NCBI GenBank assembly: GCA_021816765.1
Contig: JAKAXB010000016.1
Coordinates: 1-41,949 of the forward strand
Source: Natronospirales bacterium
Lineage (GTDB): Bacteria > Pseudomonadota > Gammaproteobacteria > Natronospirales > REEB76
DNA length: 41,949 nt
Direction of reading: 5' to 3'
A model generated the notes under the pieces. That model worked only from the letters and a program-made list of their open reading frames with translations. It did not search any database and was not told the origin of the DNA. Positions 25,268 to 34,856 of the stretch are shown one piece after another; position 1 is the stretch's first letter; each line of letters starts with the position of its first letter. A program made the translations under genes and the position numbers.

Positions 25268-28200
25268 ATGCGTATGCGTCCGTGGCTGCTGTTATCCCTG
25301 CTGTTTTTCCCCCTGCTGAACGCGCCTGTCCAGGCGGCGCCGTTTGACCCGGCCCTGTATTCCGGCCTGCACTGGCGCATGCTCGGCCCGTTCCGTTCCG
25401 GCCGCGTGCTGGCGGTGACCGGCGTGCCCGGCCAGCCCAATCATTTCTATTTCGGCGCCGTGGACGGCGGCGTGTGGGAAACCCGTGACGCGGGCCGCAC
25501 TTGGCAGCCGATTTTCGACCACGAGCCCATCGGTTCCATCGGCGCCATCGCCGTGGCGCCTTCCGATCCGAACGTCATCTATGTGGGTTCCGGCGAGGCG
25601 GACATGCGCTCCGACATCGCCTACGGCGACGGCATGTACAAATCCACGGACGGCGGCAACACTTGGCAGCACATCGGTCTCACGGACAGTATGCAGATCG
25701 GCAGCATTATTGTGGATCCGCGTAATGCGAATGTCGTGTACGTGGCGGCCTTGGGGCACGCCTATGGCCCGAACGCCGAGCGTGGCGTGTTCAAGAGCAG
25801 CGATGGCGGCAAAACCTGGAGCAAGGTTCTGTACAAGAATGACAACACCGGCGCCATTGATCTGGCTTTCGGCGGCAACGATCAGACGATTTATGCGGCG
25901 CTGTGGCAAACGCGCCGGCCGCCGTGGAATGTGTATCCGCCCTCCAACGGCCCCGGCAGCGGCCTGTATGTGTCCCACGACGCGGGCGAACACTGGACGC
26001 AAATCACCGGCCACGGATTTCCCAGCGCGGGCCTGGGCCGCATCGGCATCGCGGTTTCCCCGAGCCATCCGCAGATCGTGTATGCGCTGGTGGATGCCGC
26101 ACAGGGCGGGCTGTACAAATCCAGCGACGGCGGTGTGAACTGGGCGCGTGTCTCCGCTGATCCGCGCATCTGGCAGCGCGGCTGGTATTTCGGCGGCGTC
26201 ACCGTGGATCCGCGGAATCCGGATGTCGTGTACGCATGCGACACCGCCATGTACAAATCCACCGACGGCGGCAAAATCTTCCTGCCTTTCAAAGGCGACC
26301 CCACCGGCGATGACTATCACAGCCTGTGGATTGATCCGCACAATCCGCAACACATGATTGCCGGCGTGGACCAGGGAACCATCATCACACTCGACGGCGG
26401 CAAGACCTGGTCGAGCTGGTACAACCAGCCCATCGCCCAGATCTATCACGTGACCACCGACAACCGTTTCCCCTACTGGGTGTACGGCGCGCAGCAGGAC
26501 TCGGGCGCTGTGGCCCTGCCGAGCCGTACCAACACCACCGACGGCATCAGCATGATGCAATTCCACGAAATCACCGCGGGCGGCGAAAGCGGCTACCTGG
26601 CCGTGGATCCGCTGAACCCGCATTACATTTACGGCAGCGACTATAACGGCGGCGTGGATCTGCTCGACACCGTCACCGGGCAGACCCGGAGCGTCGGCCC
26701 CACGCTCGCCTACCCGGGCCTGTACCGTAACGTCTGGACCATGCCGCTGGTGTTCTCGCCGGCGGATGCGCACGCGCTGTATTTCGCCAACCAGAAGATG
26801 TTCCGCACCACGGACGGCGGCAAGCACTGGAGCATCATCAGCCCGGATCTCTCGCGCCCCGATCCCGGGGTGCCGTCCAATCTGGATGCGGTCACCGCTC
26901 GGGACGCGGCAGTCAAAGGGCCGCGTCGCGGCGTGATCTACAGCATCGCGCCCTCGCCGCTCAAGAAGAATCTCATCTGGGCCGGCACCGACGACGGCCT
27001 GGTATGGGTGACGCGCGACGGCGGCAAGCACTGGGACAATGTCACTCCCAAGGCGCTCACGCCCTGGTCGAAAGTGGCGATCATCGAGGCCGGCCATTTC
27101 AACGCCGATACCGCCTATCTCGCCGTGGACCGTCACCGCCTCAACGACTACAGGCCGTATATCTATGCCACCCACGACGGTGGCAGGCATTGGCGGTTGA
27201 TCGTCAATGGCATCCCCGATGGCAGCTTTGTGAACGTGGTGCGCGAGGACCCGGTGAAGCGGGGCCTGCTGTATGCCGGCACCGAGAGGGGCATGTACGT
27301 GTCCTTCGACGGCGGCCGCCGCTGGCAGAGCCTGCAGCAGAATCTGCCGGTCACGTCGGTGCGCGACATTGACGTGCATGGCCCCGATCTGGTGATCGCC
27401 ACCCAGGGGCGCGGCTTCTGGATTATGGACGACGTGACGCCCTTGCGGCAGCTCACCGGGAAAGTGGCGCAGGCGGCTGCCTGGCTGTTCAAGCCGGCAC
27501 CCGCCTATCGAGTGCTGCCGGCCGGTTTCACCGGCACGCCGCTGCCCACGGACGAGTCGCACGCGGAAAACCCACCGCTGGGTGCGTACCTGGATTACTA
27601 CCTGAAGACCGCCGTGAGCACACCGGTGACGCTGAACATCTATGACGCGCTGGGGAACCAGGTGCGGCATTTCAGCAGCGCGACCCCGCCGGAGAAAATT
27701 CACCTCTCCAAGATCGTATCCACGCCGGACTGGATGACGCTGCCCACGCCGCTCGTTACCGGCGCCGGCATGCACCGCTTCGTCTGGGATCTGCGCTACG
27801 CACTTCCCCGGGCACTGCGGCACGGCAACGGGTCCGGCGGCGGTCTGTGGGTCGTGCCCGGCAAATACACGGTGAAACTCACGGTGAACGGCCGGACCTA
27901 CACTCAGCCGCTCATGGTACGGGAAGACCCGCGCGTGAAGGTATTCATCTTCAGCCTGCATCACCAGCTCGAGTTCGCGCAGCAAATCGAGTCGGCGCGC
28001 GTGCAAGTGGCCGAGGCCAGGCACGACATCGCGTCACTGCTCAAACAGTTGCCGGCCATCAAGAATCGGGTGAGCGGTACGCTGGCCACCCAGGTCGCGG
28101 CCCTCACGCGGAAACTGGATGCCATCGGCGGGATTGCGCCCGCCAATCCGGATAACTCCGTGGGTGTGCCGCCCGCCAATCTGCATAACCTGAACTACCT

Positions 28201-28399
28201 GGCGGGCGCGCTGGCGAGCCTGGAACGGGCGGTGGAAAGCGCGGATGCGGCGCCCACCCCCGATGCGCGCACCGGCTTCAAGCGCCAGAGCAGGTTGCTG
28301 GAGCCGGTCCTGCACCGTTGGCGCCAGGTGCAACTGGTGGACCTGCCGCAACTGAACGCCGCATTGCAAAATGCCGGTCTGGCACCCCTCAAGCTCTGA
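25268..28399 (+). CDS. Exported BNR/Asp-box repeat protein, sortilin-like (paralogue)
   Basis: This 1043-residue exported propeller protein has a signal peptide (MRMRPWLLLSLLFFPLLNAPVQA) followed by more than ten SxDxGxxW repeats, for example STDGGNTW, SSDGGKTW, SHDAGEHW, TTDGGKHW and THDGGRHW. It is colinear with the protein at 11126-14287; WRMLGPFRSGRVLAV, APSDPNVIYVG and the QQNLPVTSVRD segment are nearly shared. The C-terminal 300 residues hold a beta-rich part and a helical end. GGAG lies 6 nt before the ATG at 25268. It diverges from arsR and is 1 nt from the next gene. Extracellular binding or degradation is plausible; no catalytic residue is evident. Confidence 0.92.
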   Translation: MRMRPWLLLSLLFFPLLNAPVQAAPFDPALYSGLHWRMLGPFRSGRVLAVTGVPGQPNHFYFGAVDGGVWETRDAGRTWQPIFDHEPIGSIGAIAVAPSDPNVIYVGSGEADMRSDIAYGDGMYKSTDGGNTWQHIGLTDSMQIGSIIVDPRNANVVYVAALGHAYGPNAERGVFKSSDGGKTWSKVLYKNDNTGAIDLAFGGNDQTIYAALWQTRRPPWNVYPPSNGPGSGLYVSHDAGEHWTQITGHGFPSAGLGRIGIAVSPSHPQIVYALVDAAQGGLYKSSDGGVNWARVSADPRIWQRGWYFGGVTVDPRNPDVVYACDTAMYKSTDGGKIFLPFKGDPTGDDYHSLWIDPHNPQHMIAGVDQGTIITLDGGKTWSSWYNQPIAQIYHVTTDNRFPYWVYGAQQDSGAVALPSRTNTTDGISMMQFHEITAGGESGYLAVDPLNPHYIYGSDYNGGVDLLDTVTGQTRSVGPTLAYPGLYRNVWTMPLVFSPADAHALYFANQKMFRTTDGGKHWSIISPDLSRPDPGVPSNLDAVTARDAAVKGPRRGVIYSIAPSPLKKNLIWAGTDDGLVWVTRDGGKHWDNVTPKALTPWSKVAIIEAGHFNADTAYLAVDRHRLNDYRPYIYATHDGGRHWRLIVNGIPDGSFVNVVREDPVKRGLLYAGTERGMYVSFDGGRRWQSLQQNLPVTSVRDIDVHGPDLVIATQGRGFWIMDDVTPLRQLTGKVAQAAAWLFKPAPAYRVLPAGFTGTPLPTDESHAENPPLGAYLDYYLKTAVSTPVTLNIYDALGNQVRHFSSATPPEKIHLSKIVSTPDWMTLPTPLVTGAGMHRFVWDLRYALPRALRHGNGSGGGLWVVPGKYTVKLTVNGRTYTQPLMVREDPRVKVFIFSLHHQLEFAQQIESARVQVAEARHDIASLLKQLPAIKNRVSGTLATQVAALTRKLDAIGGIAPANPDNSVGVPPANLHNLNYLAGALASLERAVESADAAPTPDARTGFKRQSRLLEPVLHRWRQVQLVDLPQLNAALQNAGLAPLKL

Positions 28400-28400
28400 G

Positions 28401-29246
28401 ATGGGGAAGATGCCGGACCTGGCGGTTTTGCGCCGCAAGGCGCAGGCGCTGTGCGCACTGCACCACGGACCCGAGCCGCTGCTGCTGCTCAATGTCTGGG
28501 ACACGGCCAGCGCACGGCTGGTGGAATCGCTGGGCTTCCCGGCCATCGCCACCACCAGTTCGGGTGTGGCGAATTCACTCGGCTACGCCGACGGCGAGCG
28601 GCTGAGCCGCGGGGAAATGCTTGCCGTCGTCGCGCGTATCGCGCACGCCGTGACTGTACCGGTCAGTGCGGATCTGGAAGCGGGCTACGGCGAGGGCGAG
28701 GACGCCGTAAAGCACACGGTGCGTGCCGCCGTCGAGGCGGGCGCCGCCGGCTTCAATCTGGAGGATGCACGCCGCGGCGTGCTGCTGCCGTTCGAAGCGG
28801 CGGTGCAACGCGTGCGTGCGGCCCGCGCCGCGGCGAGCGAAACCGGCGTACCGCTGGTCATCAACGCGCGCAGTGATGCGTTCCATCCCGGCTACGTGTC
28901 CGGCGACCGTTTTGCCGAGGCGGTGCGCCGCGCCAACGCCTATCGCGAGGCCGGCGCCGACTGCCTGTTTCTGCCGTTTGTAAGCGAGGCGGAGGTCATC
29001 AGCCGGCTGGCCAGGGCAGTAAACGGCCCGCTCAACATTCTGGCGGGGGCGCAGACGCCGCCGCTGCCGGAGCTGAAAAGACTGGGCGTGGCGCGGGTCA
29101 GCGTCGGCGGCGCGCTGGCGCGGGCCGCACTGAGCATCATCCGGCGGGCGTCAGATGAACTGCGTGCTACCGGCCGTTTCGACTTCGCCGACGGTATCAT
29201 CACGCACGCCGAGATGAACAGGCTGTTGTCGCATGAAGCAGGCTGA
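28401..29246 (+). CDS. Isocitrate lyase/PEP mutase superfamily protein
   Basis: The 281-residue TIM-barrel protein has the superfamily marks LLLNVWDTASARL, TTSSGVANSLGY, the metal-binding VSADLEAGYGEG and GFNLEDARRG. Members cleave or rearrange C-C or P-C bonds of small carboxylates. The KKCGH/KRCGH motif that gives lyases their catalytic Cys is not seen after NLEDA, so 2-methylisocitrate or isocitrate lyase activity is doubtful. It may be an oxaloacetate hydrolase- or decarboxylase-like member. The ATG at 28401 begins 1 nt after the propeller gene stop, so the two are co-translated. An alternative start is at 28410. Confidence 0.85.
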   Translation: MGKMPDLAVLRRKAQALCALHHGPEPLLLLNVWDTASARLVESLGFPAIATTSSGVANSLGYADGERLSRGEMLAVVARIAHAVTVPVSADLEAGYGEGEDAVKHTVRAAVEAGAAGFNLEDARRGVLLPFEAAVQRVRAARAAASETGVPLVINARSDAFHPGYVSGDRFAEAVRRANAYREAGADCLFLPFVSEAEVISRLARAVNGPLNILAGAQTPPLPELKRLGVARVSVGGALARAALSIIRRASDELRATGRFDFADGIITHAEMNRLLSHEAG

Positions 29247-29270
29247 ACCATCCGGGAGGAGCAGACGATC

Positions 29271-29578
29271 TTGAAGTATTTCCTGTTCCGGTTGACCCCG
29301 CCGCGACGCACGTTCATGAACGATATGACGGACAAGGAGCGCCGGCTGATGCAGGAGTACGCCGTCTATTGGCGCGACCTCATGCAAAAGGGCTGGGTTG
29401 TGCTTTTGGTCCGGTCGCCGATCCGAAGGGCACTTACGGTATCGCCATCCCCCGGCTTGAAGACGGTTCGAATGCCAATGCATTGTGTATCAATGATCCG
29501 GTAATCCAGGCCGATACGGGTTTCAGTTTCGAGTTGTACCCCATGCCGAGCGTGGTTTTCCCGGAGCCGCCATACTGA
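29271..29578 (+). pseudogene. Frameshifted YciI-like protein gene
   Basis: The first frame (TTG at 29271 with GGAGGAG about 9 nt upstream) reads KYFLFRLTPPRRTFMNDM, then AVYWRDLMQKGWVV. The second frame continues AFGPVADPKGTYGIAI-like sequence and ends SFELYPMPSVVFPEPPY. Together they form one YCII-domain protein of about 102 residues with the conserved FGPVADPKG loop. The break is at about 29396-29406, where one base, most likely a G before CTTTT, is missing. It is either a real frameshift mutation or a sequencing error. YciI-like proteins are small ferredoxin-fold proteins of mostly unknown function. Confidence 0.78.
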
Positions 29579-29662
29579 CGCGGTAGACCGGCTGCGTTAC
29601 GGCGATGTATTACCGTCAGATTTACCGGGGTAAAATGCCCGCTGGAATCACGTGGGGCACAC

Positions 29663-30541
29663 ATGCCGGAAACCGGGGCGGATATAGACAAGGTGCAGCG
29701 ACAGGCCATCCGCCATCGCGTGCGGCTGTGGCAGATAGCGTTTTTCGGCGTCATAATCGCGGCCATCGTCACGGTCAATGTTTTCACCACGCTTGCCAAC
29801 AAGGCGAGCGACGGCATCTATTTATCGCCCTGGCAACCCGTGGTCTGGGAATACTCCAGCGCGTTGCTGACCTGGATGTTGATCCCCTGTGTTGCCTGGT
29901 TCAACGCATACGCACTGATTGACGCACGCACCTGGAAGTGGACGGTGCCACTGCATCTGCTGGCGACGATCCCGTACTCGATTATCCATGTGAGCGGCAT
30001 GGTGGCCTTGCGCAAGCTGGCCTACCGTATCGCCGGCCTGCACTATCATTTCGGCGCGCCGATTCCCAACTGGATATACGAGTATCGCAAGGACTTCGTG
30101 ACCTACTGGATGATCCTGGCCGCGCTCTATGCCTTCCGGGTGTACCGCCTGTGGCTGGAGAGCCGTCTGTCGTCAACGACCACGACGTCCGCATCTGCCG
30201 CAAACAGCGGCGGTATCGAGCGGCTGCTGGTGAGGAAATTCAACCGCGAATTCATCCTCAATACCGCCGACATAGATCGCATCGAGGCGGACGGCAATTA
30301 CGTCACCGTCCACGCGCAGGGCAACGCTTACCCGCTGCGCGAGTCCCTCGCTTCGCTGGAAAGGAAGCTCGACCCGCGGCGCTTCGCCCGCGTGCACCGC
30401 GGCCACATCGTGAATCTGGACCGCATCCGCGAAATCCAGCCCTGGGACAGCGGTGACTATCGCATCCTGCTGAAAGACGGCAGCTTCGTGAACTTCAGCC
30501 GCCGCTACCGCAGCCGATTGCCGCAACTCTTCAATTCCTGA
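29663..30541 (+). CDS. Membrane-anchored LytTR transcriptional regulator
   Basis: The 292-residue protein has an N-terminal membrane domain with four hydrophobic segments (about 22-44, 63-85, 94-115 and 148-165). A low-complexity linker (SSTTTTSASAANSGG) and a C-terminal LytTR DNA-binding domain (about 190-290) follow. The LytTR marks are IDRIEADGNYVTVHA, YPLRESLASLERKL, FARVHRGHIVNLDRI and LLKDGSFVNFSRRYR. It lacks a response-regulator receiver domain, so the membrane part probably senses the signal directly. No kinase is adjacent. Likely targets are nearby exported genes or its own; this is inference. Confidence 0.93.
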   Translation: MPETGADIDKVQRQAIRHRVRLWQIAFFGVIIAAIVTVNVFTTLANKASDGIYLSPWQPVVWEYSSALLTWMLIPCVAWFNAYALIDARTWKWTVPLHLLATIPYSIIHVSGMVALRKLAYRIAGLHYHFGAPIPNWIYEYRKDFVTYWMILAALYAFRVYRLWLESRLSSTTTTSASAANSGGIERLLVRKFNREFILNTADIDRIEADGNYVTVHAQGNAYPLRESLASLERKLDPRRFARVHRGHIVNLDRIREIQPWDSGDYRILLKDGSFVNFSRRYRSRLPQLFNS

Positions 30542-30662
30542 GCGCCGACTGGCCCGCTACCGGCACCGCTTGTCATGCGGCTGCGCCGCTCGTCACTTTC
30601 AGTCTTGTACCTCTTGGTGACTCGGTTAGACTCGTGCCGTTTTCCCAGACAGGACGGCAGTC

Positions 30663-32621
30663 ATGGTCGCAGCAATTTCACGTTTCCTGGGTCTCGCTGG
30701 GCTGGTGGGGCTGGCGGCGGTACCGGGGGCCCGTTCCCAGGGCTGGAGTGAGTACGGTGGGCCCGGCGGCCGGCACTACGCGCCGCTCTCGCAGATCACG
30801 CCCGCCAACGTGGCTGAACTCAAGCTCGCCTGGACCTACCGCACCGGCGACACGGGGGCCGGTTTTCCGGGCGATGAGTGGAAATCACACATGGCCTTCG
30901 AGACGACGCCCATTTTCCATGACGGCACGCTGTATTTCACCACCAGTGAAACCAATGTGGTGGCGGTCAACGCCGCCACCGGCAAACTGCGCTGGCGCGT
31001 CAATACGCACGTGGAGAAACTCTGGTATTCCGATGCCGTCTCCCGCGGCGTTTCCCTGTGGGTGGATGACGGCACTTCGGCGGACGCCGTGTGCCACGCG
31101 CGCATCTTTGCGCCCACGCTGGACGGTCGGCTGCTGGCGCTGGATGCCGCGACCGGAAAACCCTGCCCGGGGTTTGCCGATCACGGTGTGCTCAGCCTTA
31201 CCGCCGGGATGCACCTAAAACATCGCAACAACCAATACTATACGAGTGAATACCGGAATTACCTTGTGACTTCGCCGCCGGCGATTCTGCACGGCAAACT
31301 CATCATCGGTTCCTCCATCGGCGACAATCGTTCCACTACGGAGGAATCAGGCGAGGTGCGCGCGTTTGACGCGCGCACGGGCAAGTTGTTGTGGAGTTGG
31401 GACCCGATTCCGCGGGACCCTGCCAATCCGGTGTACCAGGAATGGGGCCCCAAGGCGGCCGCCAGCGCCGGTGCCGGCAATGTGTGGTCGCTCATCTCGG
31501 TGGATCCCGTGCGCAATCTGGTGTACCTGCCCACCACCTCGGCGGACCCCGACATGTACGGCGGTGAACGTCCCGGCGACGACCGCTGGACCGATTCCCT
31601 GGTGGCCCTCGACGGCGACACCGGCAAGCTCGTGTGGGCGCACCAGCTGGTGCATCACGATCTCTGGGATTACGACCTGCCGGCGGAACCGGTGCTGGTG
31701 GAATTGAAGCACGATGGTGCAGAAGTACCAGCAGTGATCCAGCCCACCAAGATGGGCCTGCTGTTCACTTTCAACCGTGTCACCGGCAAGCCGGTGTTCC
31801 CCATCGTCGAGAAGCCGGTGCCCACGGACGGTGTGCCGGGTGAGCAGCCATCGCCGACCCAGCCATTTCCCGTGGCACCGCCACCGCTGGCGCGCACCGG
31901 GCCGGTGACACCGGCGGATGCCTGGGGGCTGACCTTCTGGGATGAAGGCCGGTGTCGCGAGGAAATCAAGCAATATCATTCGCAAGGCATCTACACACCA
32001 CCGAGCTTCCAGGGCAGCATCGAGCAGCCGGGCTATGGAGGAGGGATTGAATGGGGTGGCCTCGCCTTCGATCCCGTGCACCAGATCGCCGTGGTCAACA
32101 CCAACAATATCCCCATGGTGGTGGCGTTGATACCACGCGACAAATTATTGGCGGAATCCCGTTCCGGCAAATACAAGGGCTGGGATTTCTCACGCATGCA
32201 GGGCACGCCCTACGGCATGCGCCGCAAGACCCTGCTGTCACCGCTGCACATTCCCTGCGTCAAGCCACCCTGGGGGCAGCTCACGGCGGTGGATATGGAA
32301 AGTGGCAAGATCGAATGGCAGGTGCCATTCGGCAACGCGCTGCTCAACCACTGGAACCTGGGCGTGCCCAACATGGGCGGACCCATTGTCACGGCCAGCG
32401 GCCTCATCTTTATCGCCGCCACCGTGGATGACGATATCCGCGCCCTCGACATCCACACGGGCAAGGTGCTATGGCAGTACAAACTGCCCGCTGGTGGCCA
32501 AGCCACGCCCATGACCTATGCAGTCCATGGCAAACAGTATGTGGTAATCGCCGCCGGGGGCCATGGCGGTCTCGGCACCAAGCGCGGCGACTACGTGATG
32601 GCGTTTTCTTTGTCGCAATGA
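30663..32621 (+). CDS. PQQ-dependent dehydrogenase (GDH-like, soluble)
   Basis: The 652-residue protein has a signal peptide (MVAAISRFLGLAGLVGLAAVPGARS) and an eight-blade quinoprotein propeller. The W-motifs include AVNAATGKLRWR, AFDARTGKLLWSW, ALDGDTGKLVWAHQ and AVDMESGKIEWQ. HHDLWDYDLPAEP and PCVKPPWGQLTAVD are marks of the glucose/quinate dehydrogenase (Gcd/QuiA) group. The five N-terminal membrane helices of E. coli Gcd are missing and there is no haem-binding CxxCH, so electrons must pass to an external acceptor. Substrate is probably an aldose or polyol, unproven. Its stop overlaps the TonB-receptor start by 4 nt. No pqq biosynthesis genes are in the window. Confidence 0.93.
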   Translation: MVAAISRFLGLAGLVGLAAVPGARSQGWSEYGGPGGRHYAPLSQITPANVAELKLAWTYRTGDTGAGFPGDEWKSHMAFETTPIFHDGTLYFTTSETNVVAVNAATGKLRWRVNTHVEKLWYSDAVSRGVSLWVDDGTSADAVCHARIFAPTLDGRLLALDAATGKPCPGFADHGVLSLTAGMHLKHRNNQYYTSEYRNYLVTSPPAILHGKLIIGSSIGDNRSTTEESGEVRAFDARTGKLLWSWDPIPRDPANPVYQEWGPKAAASAGAGNVWSLISVDPVRNLVYLPTTSADPDMYGGERPGDDRWTDSLVALDGDTGKLVWAHQLVHHDLWDYDLPAEPVLVELKHDGAEVPAVIQPTKMGLLFTFNRVTGKPVFPIVEKPVPTDGVPGEQPSPTQPFPVAPPPLARTGPVTPADAWGLTFWDEGRCREEIKQYHSQGIYTPPSFQGSIEQPGYGGGIEWGGLAFDPVHQIAVVNTNNIPMVVALIPRDKLLAESRSGKYKGWDFSRMQGTPYGMRRKTLLSPLHIPCVKPPWGQLTAVDMESGKIEWQVPFGNALLNHWNLGVPNMGGPIVTASGLIFIAATVDDDIRALDIHTGKVLWQYKLPAGGQATPMTYAVHGKQYVVIAAGGHGGLGTKRGDYVMAFSLSQ

Positions 32622-34840
32622 AATCGGAAGACAGGTATCGCGATGGGTACCGGCGCTCCCACAAAATGCACAGCCGCTCCCGCGACCAAGATGCCTGCTT
32701 CCAATGGCAGCGATCTGATAACGGGTTTTGGGGTGGGAGCGGCGGTCTCCGCCGCGCTCTGCGACGCCTGCTGACCTGCTCCGCATGGGGATTATGCCTG
32801 TGGTTTAGCCAGGGAGCCTGGGCTGGCGATAACACCGTGCACCTGGGACAGGTGGTGGTGACGGATACGGGCGCACCGGTGCCGGCGCGAATCCTGCCTG
32901 ACAACACCGTGCGTGTGGACAACGCTACGCTGAATCTGCTGGGCGCAACCCAGCCCTCCCAACTGCTTACCACGGTTCCGGGCGTGTGGATCACGGCGGG
33001 CAGCGGCCAGGAAAGCCTCATGGCCATCCGTTCGCCGCTGTTTACCGGCGCGGGTGCCTGCGGCGCGTTCCTGCTGCTGGAAGACGGCGTGCCCATCCAG
33101 CCGGCGGGTTTCTGCGACGTGAACGCCCTGTTCGAGATCAACACCGAGCAGGCGGATGCGGTGGAGGTGATTCGCGGGCCCGGTTCGGTGCTGTACGGCT
33201 CCAATGCGTTGAATGGCCTCATCAACGTGCTCACGCGTCCGCCGGAGTCCCTGCCACGGAACAGTGTGACGGTCGAACGTGGTCCCAATGATTACACCCG
33301 TGTCGAGGCAAGTGTCGGCGAGTGGAATGGCGCGGACGGGTTCCGTGTCAGCGCCAATGCCGCGCATAGCGATGGTTTCCGTGCCGATTCCGGTTACACA
33401 CAGCAGAAATTGACGCTGCGCCTTGACCATAACGGCACTGCGGTGAGCCGCGAGACGCTGCTGGAGGCCACTAACCTCAATCAGAAAACCGCCGGCTATA
33501 TCTATGGCCTGGATGCGTATGAGAATCCGGCCTTGCGCTCTTCCAATCCCACCCCTGGCGCGTTCCGCGATGCGCGGAGTGTGCGCGTGTTACAGAAATG
33601 GCATCTGCTGCTGGCGCATGACCGCGAGTTGGATATCACGCCTTACGCGCGTCACAATTGGATGAGTTTCACCGAGCACTACCTGCCGGGAGAGCCTATC
33701 GCCACCACTGCCGCCAACAGCGCCGGCGTGCAGGTAAAACTGCGCGATACCCTGTCACCAACCACATCGGTGATCTACGGCAGCGATGCGGAATACGCCC
33801 ACGGTACCGTGATGGAGTTCCAGCCGGGTCCGGTGACCACACTGCCGCCGCCGCAGGCCGCTATCCGTCCGCAGGGTTTGCATTACGACTATGCCGCCGA
33901 CAGTCGCACGCTTGCAGCGTATGTGGATGTGACACACCAGTGGACCCCACGGTGGCTGTTTTCCGGAGGCGTGCGCCTGGAGGGCGTGCGCTACACTTAT
34001 GTGAATTTCCTTCCCGTGGGCAACACCCAGGCCAACGGCATGCCCTGCCCGTTCGGCGGTTGTTTGTTCAACCGGCCGGCGGACCGCGCGGATCAGTTCG
34101 TGAATGTGCTGCCGAAGTTCGGTGTGAGCTATCTCGCGACTGCCTCACAGACGTTTTATTTCAACATCGGCCGCGGCGCCCGCGCGCCCCAGACCACCGA
34201 GCTTTACGAGCTGCAGCGCCAGCAGTCCGTGGCGGACCTGCATTCGGAAACGCTGAATGCCTTTGAACTCGGCTGGCGCGGTCAGGCGGGCCGGTTCGGC
34301 TGGGACACGGATGCCTATTACATGCTCAAGAACCATTTCATTTTCCGTGATGCCAACGGTTTCAACGTGAGCGACGGCCGCATCCGCTCGCGCGGCGTGG
34401 AGTTCACCCTCAACTACGCCCTGACTTCGTCCCTCGCCGTACTGATGGATGGCACTTATGCAGTACACAGCTATGCCTTCAGCCAGAACCTCGGTCAGGG
34501 AAACTACATCACCGCCGGCAACGACGTGAAATATGCGCCCCGCAGTCTCGGCAGCGTGCGCCTGCGCTGGCGTCTCATGGATGCCACGCAATTCGAATTG
34601 GCCTGGATGCATGTGGGCGGTTATTGGCTGGATGAATCCAACCGGCATCGTTATGGTGGTCAGGATCTATGGAATCTGTATGTGGAAAAGTCATTGGTGC
34701 GCGGCTGGACGCTGACGTTGCAGGTGACCAATCTCACCAACAAAGCCTATGCGGAGCGCGCCGACTACAGTTTCGGCAATTATCGTTATTTCCCCGGTCC
34801 CGGTCGGCAGGTTTATGCAGGCATCGTCAGAGATTTCTGA
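32618..34840 (+). CDS. TonB-dependent outer-membrane receptor
   Basis: The 740-residue protein has a plug domain: a TonB-box-like N-terminal region near VVVTDTGAPV, LLTTVPGVWIT, and AVEVIRGPGSVLYGSNALNGLINVLT. A 22-strand barrel follows, ending in QVYAGIVRDF with a terminal Phe. Two plug cysteines (GACGAFLL and GFCDVNALF) may form a disulfide. The start at 32618 overlaps the dehydrogenase stop (ATGA) and gives about 45 residues before the hydrophobic export segment (LLTCSAWGLCLWFSQGAWAG); later ATGs such as 32666 are possible. Receptors of this type import siderophores, B12, PQQ or sugars; the coupling to a quinoprotein suggests PQQ, which is inference. Confidence 0.93.
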   Translation: MKSEDRYRDGYRRSHKMHSRSRDQDACFQWQRSDNGFWGGSGGLRRALRRLLTCSAWGLCLWFSQGAWAGDNTVHLGQVVVTDTGAPVPARILPDNTVRVDNATLNLLGATQPSQLLTTVPGVWITAGSGQESLMAIRSPLFTGAGACGAFLLLEDGVPIQPAGFCDVNALFEINTEQADAVEVIRGPGSVLYGSNALNGLINVLTRPPESLPRNSVTVERGPNDYTRVEASVGEWNGADGFRVSANAAHSDGFRADSGYTQQKLTLRLDHNGTAVSRETLLEATNLNQKTAGYIYGLDAYENPALRSSNPTPGAFRDARSVRVLQKWHLLLAHDRELDITPYARHNWMSFTEHYLPGEPIATTAANSAGVQVKLRDTLSPTTSVIYGSDAEYAHGTVMEFQPGPVTTLPPPQAAIRPQGLHYDYAADSRTLAAYVDVTHQWTPRWLFSGGVRLEGVRYTYVNFLPVGNTQANGMPCPFGGCLFNRPADRADQFVNVLPKFGVSYLATASQTFYFNIGRGARAPQTTELYELQRQQSVADLHSETLNAFELGWRGQAGRFGWDTDAYYMLKNHFIFRDANGFNVSDGRIRSRGVEFTLNYALTSSLAVLMDGTYAVHSYAFSQNLGQGNYITAGNDVKYAPRSLGSVRLRWRLMDATQFELAWMHVGGYWLDESNRHRYGGQDLWNLYVEKSLVRGWTLTLQVTNLTNKAYAERADYSFGNYRYFPGPGRQVYAGIVRDF

Positions 34841-34856
34841 GAGACGGGATCAGCGA

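Noticed and set aside
25292-28024. A 910-codon open frame on the minus strand opposite the second propeller gene
   Set aside because: The plus-strand gene has a signal peptide, repeated Asp boxes and a good ribosome-binding site. The antisense frame has no recognisable domain and reflects GC-rich codon bias.
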